A stretch of DNA of 64,000 nt from Cercis canadensis (Eukaryota; Streptophyta; Magnoliopsida; Fabales; Fabaceae): contig QAOA01002596.1 in assembly GCA_003255065.1 (NCBI GenBank), positions 676,786 to 740,785 on the forward strand. Direction: 5' to 3'. Shown piece after piece: positions 24,895 through 35,618 of this stretch. A model generated the notes under the pieces. That model had not been told where the DNA came from and ran no database searches. It was given only the letters and a program-made list of their open reading frames with translations. How positions within the stretch are numbered: position 1 is the stretch's first letter; every line of letters starts with the position of its first letter. The position numbers were made by a program, and so were the translations under genes.

Positions 24895-25088
24895 GAAACT
24901 AATTTCTCCCTTTCTCTCTCTGTCTCTCTCCCCCATAACTTCCCCTGCTTCTTCTTTCCATTTCTTGGTGCTTCTTCAATTTCGGAGCACAGAGTCACTT
25001 TTGGTATTGAGGGTTTTGGGAGCTCAGTTGGGCCCTTCAGAGCTCTCCAGATCCGGTGAAAATTCCCTCTAGATTCATCATCACCTCG
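24895..25088 (+). other. Probable 5'UTR exon of the WRKY19-like gene
   Basis: A pyrimidine-rich leader (CTCTCTCTGTCTCTCTCCC around 24914-24932) is followed by a splice donor after CACCTCG at 25088. The matching acceptor is TTTTTCAG at 27373-27380. This makes a 5'UTR intron of 2,292 nt (25089-27380) with no convincing internal gene. The exon start is approximate and inferred. Confidence 0.5.
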
Positions 25089-27385
25089 GTATATCTTCTG
25101 ATTTGGCTTTTAATTTCATTAATTTTGTGTGTTTCTTTGAGCTGATTATGGTATATCCTGGAATTTGCTCTTATTTTGCTTGGGTTTTTGATAAAATAGC
25201 TTCCTTTTGCTTTTTGTATGATAATTTTGTCGATTTTCTTGCTTTATAGTACTGCTACTGCTCCTTTTAATTCACTCTAATTGGTGTAATTTGTTTTTAG
25301 CAATTGAGGTCGTGATTTTGAGCTGGGGATTCCTTTGTTTGTGAAGTAAAACTGTTTTGTTACTTGTTAGAGTGTTCTCACTAACTTGGTTGGTGAATTA
25401 CTAGATTTGGTTCTGGAAGTATCCCCTTTGTTTGCGTTTTTCTTATGGGTGTTATTAAGTCAGGTGATATAACTCTAGTTTGAAATGATATTCTTATTCT
25501 TTGATCTATTTGGAATGTTGGTTTGGTTATTTGGTTCTTTTGAATTATAAATATGATGCAGCAAATGCAAACTGACAATCCTTGCTGTGATAATCATGGC
25601 TGTGGTTTTTCTCCTTGTAAACCCCCTAGATATGTATTTTTTATTCAAAGCTGTTTTTTTTTTTTTTAATTTTAAAAATTTTGAAGCTAAGGTTTCTGAA
25701 AACTTCTGAAATTTATTTGGATCTACTGCTTTTTTTACATGGAAGAGGCTAGTAATTATGTTTATTTTCATCAGCATGATATATTACAGATTTCCATATG
25801 GTGTCTACTAGTAGGAATATTAAGTTGTTTTGATTGAGTATTTGAAGGTAATGAAGTACAGTGTATATTAGGTTTATTATTTTGTTTTAGATAAGGATGC
25901 CTCTTTTTGCTTTAACTTATAAATCGAAGCTTGCATTGCTTGATGTGCTGAAATTTCATGCAGAAACTCTACATTTCTTCTGTGGGCTTTTATTTGAAGA
26001 TGGCAGTGAATGGAGATGTTATGGGCGGAGAGATGAGTATATAGTAAATAATAAAGATTTACAAGCTTCAAATATGTCACTCATCTGCGGTTATTAATCT
26101 CCGAAACAAAATAATCTAGTTGGGGGAGGAACCTGCATTTTTTCATATATTAGTAAAGTTGATATCAATTATCAGCTCTGCAAATGAATTCCTATACTGA
26201 AAGGATTTCATGACTTTGGAGTTCTGTTTAAACTCAATGGGCATGGCTCCTTCCTCTATTAATTTGATGAAGGTCAGAGAACTTCTTCTAATGTTTTACT
26301 TTTCTTTTGTCATAAATATTTTTATTTTGTTCTGTTCTATTCAAAGTTTTATCTAACAATCTCTTTTGCAAAGACTTGATGTTCCTTCTTGATGGAATGG
26401 ATCAACTTTTAACTTCTATGTTCTGCTCATCTTCTCTTCCAATATGGTTTATGCTCTTTGCATCTTTCATTTCTATCGTATACAGCAAGGTGTTTTTCAA
26501 ATATTTTCTTTTCTTTTTTTTCAATCATTAAATGTAAAGCTAAAATTATGTCTTTATTAGTGTCTCTTTATTGGCAATGTAATTTGTGAGGCTTTTAGTG
26601 CTATACCTATAGTAATAATATTAAAATATTGTCATTATGACTGTCACTATGCTCTTTGGATATCTTCTTCTTGGTCATTGTTTCTGATTTTCTATGTAAA
26701 TCCTTCATGGAGTTGTTAACGCAAGTCTTTCTGCTAAGATGCCTGTTTCTGGTTTTATGGATGTTTGATGTCTTGCACAAATAGTCATTGATTTTGGTCT
26801 TCAAAGATATATTTCATTTGCAACTTTTGCTCAGCTTGCTGAAATGAAGGTTATGTCAATTTTCCTTGTGATTCCTTGTATGGTGATCTTATTTTCTCTA
26901 TCATGATGTTTGTATGTGCAAAGCATGTTCATCAACTCTTTGTTTGCGATGACGCTGGTTGTTAAATTATTATTCTATCTGAGATTTGGTAGAAAATATG
27001 CATTATGTTTGGATAATACTGGATTTCACTTTGTATATTCTTGAGTTAGAGTAGTAATCACTTCTGCAAATATCTCTTTGTTCTGTGTTGAAGGTGAGCA
27101 TGCATTTGGGTGTCACTCTCTCTCTTTCCGTCCCCACTATTTTGAATAGAATTTTTAATTATTTCGTGTTTCATATTTTGCTGACAGATTTGTCTCTTCA
27201 GTGACTTATCAAAAGAATTTTTTTTTGTTTTCTTTCTTCTTTAGATTTATCAAGTGACTCCTCTCTCTCTTGGCATTAGAGACTTATACAGGTGCTTGGC
27301 ATGTGTTATAAAGGGAATATTCTCCCCCTTCAGCATTTAATTGATTTCCTGTTAATATATTTCCTTCTTCCCTTTTTCAGGGTTG

Positions 27386-27505
27386 ATGAAGTGCAATGGT
27401 TCGTCCACAAGGAGCACAAGTAGCTCCAGGAAATGCTTCACATCAGTATTAAGGAATCTTGTGAAGGGTTTCTTTCCAAGAGATGTTATAAGATATTTTA
27501 GCTAG
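27386..27505 (+). CDS. Upstream ORF 1 of the WRKY19-like gene, 39 codons
   Basis: It begins six bases into the second leader exon and reads MKCNGSSTRSTSSSR and onward to a C-terminus VKGFFPRDVIRYFS. Three shorter upstream ORFs follow (27559-27609, 16 aa; 27641-27685, 14 aa; 27664-27672, 2 aa) before the main ATG at 27724. Such a chain is expected to reduce translation of the main frame. Whether the peptide itself is conserved is unknown to me. Confidence 0.45.
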   Translation: MKCNGSSTRSTSSSRKCFTSVLRNLVKGFFPRDVIRYFS

Positions 27506-27723
27506 TAATTGACTTCATTGGAGGACTTTGTGCAACTTTGTCCTGGGATATAGTGGAAATGGATAGATCAGATACTTCAGGCTTTGTAAGTGGTGGATGC
27601 AGTATATAGGAATTTCTTTTGATTGTCATACAGTTCGGATATGTATATAGATCTTGTAGTAGTATGTGGTGAAGCGTTTTGCTAGTTCAACCTTTTGTAG
27701 CAGTTGTGCACAACATCTGGAGA

Positions 27724-29646
27724 ATGGATCTAAATAAGAAGGCTGTACTGTGTCCTCATGATGCTGAATTCAGGAAAAATGATAACTTGGGTGATACTAC
27801 ATTAAGTTTGAATGGCCTTGGCTTTGGAGAGAGCAATACAACTGGTTCTAGGCATACTGAGAGCAATATTAGGATGAAGTTTTCCAATGCTTCTGATGAT
27901 GGTTGCAAGTTGGTTCTGGGATTGGGCCCACCCCCGAGGGCATATAGTGATGATTTTCACAATTTGGGGTTCAATAAGAAGAAAGAATTAGATACCCTGT
28001 TTCCTCAGCGTATGCTATATGATTGCGATTCAATCCTGCAACTTGGTCTTTCTGGAGGAACTAATGAGGGGTCAAGTGTTATGGACTGCTCAGGTTCTTC
28101 TGAGACTGATATAAATATGTCATGTCTTTCAAGCCAAACATCTACTGAGAATAATTATCCTATGATTCCTGTTGTTGATGAGGGTTCTACCTCAGCAAAG
28201 AAATCAGGTGGCTATATGCCATCTCTTCTTTTGGCTCCAAGAATGGAGAATGCTAAAATTTCACTGCAGACACACGAACTGCTAATTCTGGGAACAAAAC
28301 CTCAGCTGAGCCAGGAACCATCCAATGCTACAAATTACTCGCTTGGCAGTGTGTCTGTGCCCCAGGCTACAGGGATCACTTCAGAGAACCGAACAAGCAA
28401 TCCTAAGAGATGTAATTTTTTTGGTTGTTCAAAGGGAGCTCGAGGTGCTTCAGGGCTTTGTATTGGACATGGGGGTGGACAGAGATGTCAGAAACCAGGT
28501 TGCAACAAGGGTGCTGAGAGCCGTACTGCTTATTGTAAGGCCCATGGTGGGGGGAAGAGGTGTCAGCACTTGGGGTGTACTAAAAGTGCTGAGGGGAAGA
28601 CAGATTACTGCATAGCACATGGTGGTGGTAGACGATGTGGGTATCCAGGTGGGTGCGCAAAGGCTGCACGAGGTAAGTCAGGACTTTGCATTAGGCATGG
28701 AGGAGGTAAGAGGTGTAAGGTAGAAGGTTGCACCAGGAGTGCTGAAGGGCAGGCTGGGTTGTGCATCTCTCATGGGGGCGGACGCCGTTGTCAGTACCAG
28801 GGATGTACAAAAGGTGCACAAGGAAGCACTATGTTTTGCAAGGCACATGGTGGTGGAAAGCGTTGCTCATTTGCCGGCTGTTCAAAAGGTGCTGAAGGGA
28901 GCACCCCACTGTGCAAGGCACATGGTGGGGGAAAGCGCTGTCTTTTCAATGGTGGTGGTATTTGCCCCAAGAGTGTTCATGGAGGCACCAACTTTTGTGT
29001 TGCCCATGGTGGTGGAAAGAGGTGTGCCATCCCGGGCTGCACTAAGAGTGCACGTGGCCGTACTGATTGTTGTGTTAGACATGGTGGGGGAAAGAGATGT
29101 AGGTTTGAGAACTGTGGGAAGAGTGCCCAGGGGAGCACAGATTTCTGCAAGGCCCATGGTGGAGGGAAGCGATGCAGCTGGGGAGAAGGAAGGTGTGAGA
29201 AATTTGCAAGGGGTAAGAGTGGGCTCTGTGCTGCTCATAGCAGCTTGATGCACGAGCGGGAGGCGAACAAGGGAGGTCTGATTGCACCAGGACTTTTCCA
29301 TGGTCTTGTACCTTCTGTTTCCACCGCATGTAGCAGTTTTGAGAACAATCATTCTTCCTCAGGGGTCAGTGTTGTGTCCGAAAGCTATGATTCTATGGAC
29401 AAACCAGCCAAAAGGCAGCAGCTTATACCCGAAGAGGTCTTGGTTCCACTCTCAATGAAATCAACTTCTTATCCAAGCTTCTTGACTATCAAGAAATCAG
29501 AGGAAGGAAGAAACAATTACAGAACTGTTGGCTCTAGCAGCATGCGGCAAGGCATCGACTTTAACCTGCCGGAAGGCAGGGTCCACGGTGGCGACCTCAT
29601 GCTATATTTTGGTGGAAACCTCAAGAATGCAATTGAACATATATGA
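27724..29646 (+). CDS. WRKY19-like zinc-finger repeat protein, 640 aa
   Basis: Member of the plant family annotated as probable WRKY transcription factor 19-like (from memory, Arabidopsis At1g64140 and relatives). It carries arrays of a WRKY-type Cys/His finger but no WRKYGQK core. Eleven repeats of about 25 residues span residues 228-507, each of the form KRC-x4-C-x10-C-x2-HGGG. Repeats 4, 8 and 11 have one to three extra residues in the first loop. The N-terminal region has two LxLxL motifs (LVLGL at 63-67, LQLGL at 105-109), the EAR repression signature, and near the C-terminus there is DFNLP. This suggests a nuclear co-repressor-type role, an inference. The coding region is a single exon. 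The ATG at 27724 is chosen because upstream in-frame codons lack ATG. Four upstream ORFs precede it. Confidence 0.88.
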   Translation: MDLNKKAVLCPHDAEFRKNDNLGDTTLSLNGLGFGESNTTGSRHTESNIRMKFSNASDDGCKLVLGLGPPPRAYSDDFHNLGFNKKKELDTLFPQRMLYDCDSILQLGLSGGTNEGSSVMDCSGSSETDINMSCLSSQTSTENNYPMIPVVDEGSTSAKKSGGYMPSLLLAPRMENAKISLQTHELLILGTKPQLSQEPSNATNYSLGSVSVPQATGITSENRTSNPKRCNFFGCSKGARGASGLCIGHGGGQRCQKPGCNKGAESRTAYCKAHGGGKRCQHLGCTKSAEGKTDYCIAHGGGRRCGYPGGCAKAARGKSGLCIRHGGGKRCKVEGCTRSAEGQAGLCISHGGGRRCQYQGCTKGAQGSTMFCKAHGGGKRCSFAGCSKGAEGSTPLCKAHGGGKRCLFNGGGICPKSVHGGTNFCVAHGGGKRCAIPGCTKSARGRTDCCVRHGGGKRCRFENCGKSAQGSTDFCKAHGGGKRCSWGEGRCEKFARGKSGLCAAHSSLMHEREANKGGLIAPGLFHGLVPSVSTACSSFENNHSSSGVSVVSESYDSMDKPAKRQQLIPEEVLVPLSMKSTSYPSFLTIKKSEEGRNNYRTVGSSSMRQGIDFNLPEGRVHGGDLMLYFGGNLKNAIEHI

Positions 29647-30090
29647 AGGCAGGGAACTGGGCAACTCAAAAACTTGTAGATTCATTTTAGGAACTAGGCA
29701 CATTTCCATTTCCATCTAGAATTTGTGTATAAGGTTTGCTCTTGTTGAATAACTCGTGTATAGTTGGTGTTCATTATTAGGCCTATTGTTTGTGGTACTT
29801 TAGCTTTTCATTCATCAATGTGCAGTATTGTTAAAAAATAGTTTCCCAAATCCACTGCCAAAGTGCATAATGATAAATGTGCCTCAATTTCTAGACTTTG
29901 CTGCAATTTAAGAATCATTATGGTTTTAATTGTAAATACCGTGTTTTATTTTATTTTATTTATTTATTTATTTGTTATTTTGTTTTAATACAACTAAACC
30001 TTGTAAGTCAAGAAAGCGCGGAACAGAGTCCTATACCTGATAAACTAAAACTCTGTAGGATTGTGTTTCTCAGAGTTAGGAGAATTGTAG

Positions 30091-30098
30091 TATAAATA
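30091..30098 (+). promoter_or_regulatory. TATA box of the gene at 30541
   Basis: TATAAATA is followed by pyrimidine-rich leader sequence and (GAA) repeats. A probable 5'UTR intron ends in GTGCAG at about 30527-30532, eight bases before the ATG at 30541. Confidence 0.5.
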
Positions 30099-30540
30099 GA
30101 AGTCTCTGCTGCTTTGAAAAGCACAAGCTTTTTCTTCTGATTTTCCAGTTTCTCTCTGAAGAAGAAGAAGAAGGAAGGGGATTTTCAAGCGATTCGTTCG
30201 CCATTGTTGTACGTGAATTTCCTTCTGATTCTCTTTGCTTGCTCAGCTTTCTACCTCCTCTGTTTCGATTTTCCTTCTGCGAATTCTCTCGTAAAAAATT
30301 TGTTTCCTTCGATTTCTTGCTGAGATTTTACCGCCTTTTTTTTTTCTCGGAAAATTTTCGTTCTCTTCGATTTTACCGCGTTATATATTGGCGAAATTCC
30401 GCAACGAAATCGATAATAATTAATGCGATTTCTTCAGTTACCGACTACAAACAGTGAATTTAGGTGGAAAATTCAAATTCGAGCGGAGAATTTCAATGTA
30501 TCAGTTTCTGATTCTTTGTTCGTGAAGTGCAGGAATAGCT

Positions 30541-32183
30541 ATGATCGGAAGAGGACGCTATTACCAGTCGTCGACTCCGTACGACGAGAATCTCGACGTT
30601 GGCTCACCGCTAGTGCGCTACATCCTGGGCGGATCTCCGGTGGCAGGCAAGGTTGCTTCTGCCGGCGAGGCTTTCACTTCGCCGACGGTTGGCTCGGGCA
30701 AGTACATGTCGGCGATAGCGCAGCACTATAGCAGTGCCGGCTCCGGGAACAGTAGCTTTGGCTCCGTAGGTAAATTGTCGGTTTCACCGCAGTCTCCATT
30801 GGAGAATTTGGAGGCAGCGTCGCCGGTGTACGGAACACCGGTGAAGGTGGATGATGAAGTTTTGGTGATGGATGACATCTTGGTGAGGTCGACGCCGCCA
30901 GGAGGAAAGGGCGGGAGGTCTTCATCTTCCGGGAAGAGCCGCCGTGCACGGGAGGAATCCGGCAACTGCCGCTATAGCTCCCAAAGCCAGGTCGGTTCCC
31001 ACCCTAGCCTTTCCCACTCTTTTCGTTAACTGTGATACTTGATTTACACTGTGCATATACTATCATATTTTCATATTTTCTCTACACGAATTTGAATTAG
31101 GTAAACTAGTGCTTTTATTAGATAAAAATCAAGTGCAACAGTAATCTGTTAATTTTTCCTGTGTAAAGCTGGAAAATTTAAATATTTCATCTCAGAATAC
31201 ATTTTGGCAGGAAAGGAAAAAGAGAAATTTTGTGTCATTAGAGAACCTAGAAAGAAAATAAGAAGAATACAGGATACTTTAATTGTATTTTGGAACTGTG
31301 ATTAGAAGTATACTTTTCCAGTTTTCCTTGATTATACAATTTTTAAGAATTGATCATTGGATAACGCTTGATTACTTGGATTTCTGCTTGAAGAAATCTG
31401 GTAAATTGCTTGTAAAATTCTAGCATCCAAGAATTTAACCTGAAAGCGTTGCTATTTCTAAAATCTGACAAATTGTAGAGTGCAGAATTGAGTTTTATTA
31501 ATACTCGTACCATATTTCTGATTCAATGCAATTAGCATGCCTTTTTAATTGACAATGGAAAAATAGCCATTAGCATTGATTTGGTTGGGATAAAAGCCAT
31601 TGGCATGCGTTTCCGATTTAATGCCTGATGAACTTGGTATTTGATAGCTTGAGGTAACTATATACTTGTTTATTTAATTGATGATTTTGACATGATGCAG
31701 TTTTCATATGGAAACGAGGAGCTGTATGGTCCAACTCGTTTCTCCATCAAGACCAAGTCTGAGGTAAACAATCAGAAAATGTCTATCTCCTTGTCTTCTA
31801 GCTTAATAAACAGTGAATAATCAAAAAACGAATTGAGTATTTCTTCTTGGGTTGTGTAGGCACAAGAGGGCAAATCATCCGTTGGTACTGTATCAAGCAC
31901 AACTGGCCCAAAGAGCGGCACTGTTCCTCAGCTACAGGTTGCAGCTGCGTCTCAACCAGCTTCACCTATTAAACCTGAACCTGACTATGACCTCGCCTAT
32001 CCTACTACCTTCAGCGACTGGTCTCCTTTGGATGATGACATTGAGTGCGTCTTGCCACATGCTTCAACTGATAAACCTTCATCAAGAGAAGAAGTTGATG
32101 CGCACATATGCAAAATTCTGACTGGCTCCACTCCTAGAAGGAGACTACCAGTCTTTGTTGAAATTTGCCCTGATGATGAATAG
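30541..32183 (+). CDS. Unknown Ser/Pro-rich plant protein, 278 aa
   Basis: Exons: 30541-30990, 31701-31763, 31860-32183, all joined in phase 0. I do not recognise the family. The N-terminus, MIGRGRYYQSSTPYDENL, is followed by a low-complexity Gly/Ser/Pro region with no signal peptide or membrane segment. Exon 2 encodes FSYGNEELYGPTRFSIKTKS. Exon 3 encodes a C-terminal block with FSDWSPLDDDIE and STDKPSSREEVDAHICKIL, ending in VFVEICPDDE. The last block is repeated, diverged, in the gene just downstream, which shows it is under some constraint. Probably a largely disordered protein with a short C-terminal domain. Confidence 0.75.
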
Positions 32184-32858
32184 GTAGATGGTAAGGTACT
32201 ATTGTGCTGATCTTGACAATTTTTCATCTTCTAAATTGAGCGCCACCTTAATTGTACATATTTGCGTTACCTGACTGCTGAGAGCTAGCCTATTCTAGTT
32301 TTTACAAACGAGTAGTAAATACTTGCATATAGCTTATTTTTTGTTCCATCTTTCGTTAATGATCCTTTTAGTAATCTTCCATTTCTTGAGTAAATTGTGA
32401 ATTCTTGATAAAGGGATATTTTCAATGAGATTTGATGATAAGTTCGTGATCATACGTCTTTTAAATTTGGAATAGTAAAACATTGCTTATGATAATTAAT
32501 CTTTGAAGAAGAAAGATTACACTTATTTATAACGAGATATATCTGGATGTATATGTTTTATCTCTTACTCTGTAACTAAAAATTATGTTAATTTCAAAAA
32601 AGAAGATAACTAACGAAGCTAAAATAAGTTAATAACACAGCAGACGACGTCGTCAGGCCAATCCACAATTTCTTTAGCAGCACCGTTATCTTGAAACTGC
32701 CGAATGCCAGGTCGCTTCCCGCCAAATCAAATGCCACTATTCTAACGGCTCACATTTATATCATAATATTATATTTGTGTTAGCAGTAAATATTTAGTAC
32801 CACAAAAAAAAAAACTCACCGAACAAGTGAACCTGGAAATCAACCCAAAGAAAAAAAG

Positions 32859-32866
32859 TATAAATT
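32859..32866 (+). promoter_or_regulatory. Probable TATA box of the tandem copy at 32973
   Basis: TATAAATT lies 114 bp upstream of a candidate start codon, with a CT-rich leader between them. This supports the downstream copy having its own promoter. Confidence 0.4.
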
Positions 32867-32972
32867 ACTTTGAAACTAAGAGAAATCTTTATTTCTCTCA
32901 CTGCCTTCTATCTATCTTTTCTCTCAACCTTAGCAGAAGATTCAGCTTACTGGTTCTTCTCTTGGTTGGGAT

Positions 32973-34886
32973 ATGAAGGTATGTAGCATCATCATGCATT
33001 TCTTTCTTACTGCATTGAGTTTCTGTGATGAATTTAGAAAATGCCTTGTTGATTGATGATTTACATAAGCACAAACACATAAGAAAACACAGATCATTGA
33101 TATGATTGTGATATCGTCCTCTTCTGAAAACTATTCTGTATAATCTATCTGGGTATGGAAACTGTGATCAAGAAATTTGTATGCAAGAACTTGGGTCAGG
33201 CCAAGGATAAAGTTGTGAGCTTGTTAAAGAAATGTGCTTGTTCAGCTTCGGTATTCATCAAAACTATGGTTCTTGACCATTAATTATCAACTTTGTTCTG
33301 CTTTTTATTCTTGGTGGGTATCTGCAGAATCCTCTGGACAGGATTTGGGAATCTTGGGTCAGTTTCAATTTTATGAATCGCTGATCACGTTCCATCTCTG
33401 TGCTTTCAACTTAGAAGACGTCAATTCTTTGACTGTATTAAAGAAAGAAGAAAGGTTAATTGCATCATTATAAATTGTAAAAGTACCCTAACATGACTGA
33501 ATCTGTTTTATAAATTGGATGCCAACTTAATTTGAGAGACTAGTTTAACGTGTTTGAGTAAGAACTAAGGTATTGAATCTTAAATCGTCAAATTGAGGGA
33601 GATTACTCTAAAAACAAGGCATCAAGAATAGAACATGCTTGTTTGATTTTACTTTCCGACTGTGATCAGAAGTAGATTTCCTTGATTACACGACCGTGAA
33701 GAGTTGAACTTGAATAATGCTTGTTCATAATGGATGGATTTCTGCGCCAGAAAAAATTGGTAAATTGTTCGGCAAATTCTAGTGTAATTGAAGAGCTTTG
33801 CCTGATAAATGTTCTAGTGATAGAAAGAACCAAACAAGTAGCATATCTGATTTGCATTTTATTAAAAGTTCCTCTAAGGAACTGGGTTAATGCAGGTTTG
33901 CATTTTATTAAAAGCTACTAACAGATAGAATCTGATTTACTTATAGGGGAAACAAAAAAAGTAGTATATCTTTCTGATTCAATGTCAACAACAGAATAAA
34001 CTGTGCTTGTATTTCGTATTTTACTGCTTGATTTTGATGAGATATTTTGACATTTTGTAGTCTAGAAAAGGAAAAGAAAAGCTGGGTCCAACTAGTCCTT
34101 CCATCAGTGACAAAAATGAGGTAAACAATCAGGAAATGTATATCATTAACATAAAAACAGTGTATCATAAAAATGAATATTTGATCTTGGGTTCTGTAGG
34201 CACAACATGGGAGCAAATCGTCAACTAGTGCAGAACCAAGCAGCACAGTTGATCAGCACCAGGAAGCAGAAGGGAAAGAAAAGCTGGGTCCAACTAGTCC
34301 TTCCATAACTTGCAACTCTGAGGTAAATAATAAAAAAATTACAAAATCATTAGCATAATAAACAGTGTATCAGCAAAATGAATATTGTTCTTGGCTTCCT
34401 TAGGCACAAAAAGAGAGCAAATCATCTAGTGCAAGATCAAGCAGCACTCCTCAACAGCTCCAGGAAGCAGCTAAACCTGAAGATGCGGGAGTCACAATAT
34501 CCCAAGCACCTGAGCCTCTCAGAGAGTGGTCACCCCAGGATGATGGCATTCCCTTTAAACTTCCAAATGCTTCACCTGATAAACCCTCATCAAGAGAAGA
34601 ATTTAATGCACATATTGAAAATTTGATCAGTGGCCACCGTAAAAAAGAGAGACTACCAGCATTTAAACAAGATTACTCAGAAGATAATCAGACCTATCTC
34701 AATCCTCCCACTCGTCCACCGCCTGCTCCTCCACCTCCCCAACCGCCTGCTCCTCCACCTCCTCAACCGACTGCTCCTCCACCTCCCCAACCACCTGCTC
34801 CTCCACCTCATCAACCGCCCCTTTTCCTTTTCCTTTTCATTTTCAATTTCCTCAAAATCTTTATCCGGGACCTTTTTTCCATATAA
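32973..34886 (+). CDS. Diverged tandem copy of the gene at 30541, Pro-rich, about 223 aa
   Basis: Exons matching exons 2 and 3 of the upstream gene are seen at 34061-34120, 34200-34322 and 34404-34886. KEKLGPTSPSI occurs twice, so the module itself is duplicated. WSPQDDGIPFKLPNASPDKP parallels WSPLDDDIECVLPHASTDKP of the first gene. Intron sequence before 34061 also resembles intron 1 of the first gene. The large first exon is missing. The best start I see is a two-codon exon, ATGAAG at 32973-32978, followed by a strong donor GTATGT, which joins in phase 0 to 34061; this is inference. The C-terminal part becomes APPPPQPP-type extensin-like repeats, then a hydrophobic tail FLFLFIFNFLKIF. It may be a functional novel gene or a decaying copy. 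Confidence 0.5.
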
Positions 34887-35065
34887 TCAGACCTATCTCG
34901 ATCCTCAATCTCCTCAACGGCCTCCTTTTCCTTTTCAACATCCTGCTGGGACCTCTTTATCAATATCCTCAATTCCCAGAAGATAATCAGACCTATCTCG
35001 ATCCTCGTCCTCCACATCCTTTTCAACATCCTCAACAACCTACTAAATTTCGTCCTCAGAAGTAA
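34679..35065 (+). repeat. Triplicated DNQTYL-Pro coding module
   Basis: The DNA block beginning GATAATCAGACCTATCTC occurs at about 34682 and 34982, and as ATAATCAGACCTATCTC at about 34883. Each is followed by Pro-rich codons. The three copies are in three different frames relative to the gene: DNQTYLNPPTRPPP, then NQTYLDPQSPQRPP, then EDNQTYLDPRPPHPF ending at TAA 35063-35065. Only the first is in frame with the exon at 34404. Confidence 0.75.
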
Positions 35066-35618
35066 AATGCACCAGGGCACATTCTTCTGCTGTCTTCTTA
35101 AAACCGTAGTTTGTGTTGCCTCTTGAACAGTTTTGCCTCTTTTAAAGTGACCACCATCTTAAGCTTGCACATATTGGTGTGTGCCTCACTTTTCTGAGGA
35201 CAAGCATTTTCTAGCTTTTACCGAAAATTGAGGCAAATACAAGCGTATATAGCTGTGATAGCAGTAGAATGTAGTTTTCCAGTACTTGAAGTTATTGTTG
35301 CAGCACTATCAGCATCCAATATCTTTTATAGCTGTGGTAACAGTTAGTAATCAACTAATGGTCATGAATTTAGAAAAAAAGACATCTTTTTCTTTAGAAT
35401 GTTGCTAATTAATGTTCTTTTTTCTTTCTTAATGCAATTTACTTATTAATCTTGATATATAATGGAAGAATGTCACTATGTGGAGTTTGTAAGTACCTGT
35501 TTACCTTTTAGTCCACGTAAGGCATGTAAGCATCACCAACCGAAACCAAGGAGCTACGTACAGCAAAATCAAATCCCTTTTCAGAAAAGTTTTGAACTTT
35601 AATCCAAAACCTTATCCA
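35066..35618. other. 3' flank of the tandem copy and promoter of the amine oxidase
   Basis: The first 150 bp resemble the 3'UTR of the gene at 30541 in order and in short blocks (CCACCATCTTAAG, CACATATTGGTG). The rest is AT-rich, with TATATAAT near 35456 as a possible TATA box for the gene starting at 35619. Confidence 0.45.

Noticed and set aside
28325-29352. Long open frames overlapping the WRKY19-like repeat region in other frames and on the minus strand
   Set aside because: They are shadows of a GC-richer repetitive coding region; only the 27724 frame shows the conserved Cys/His pattern.
33155-33283. 42-codon frame METVIKKFVCKNLG between the two tandem genes
   Set aside because: It would not join in phase with the exons downstream and has no recognisable motif; more likely leader or intron sequence.
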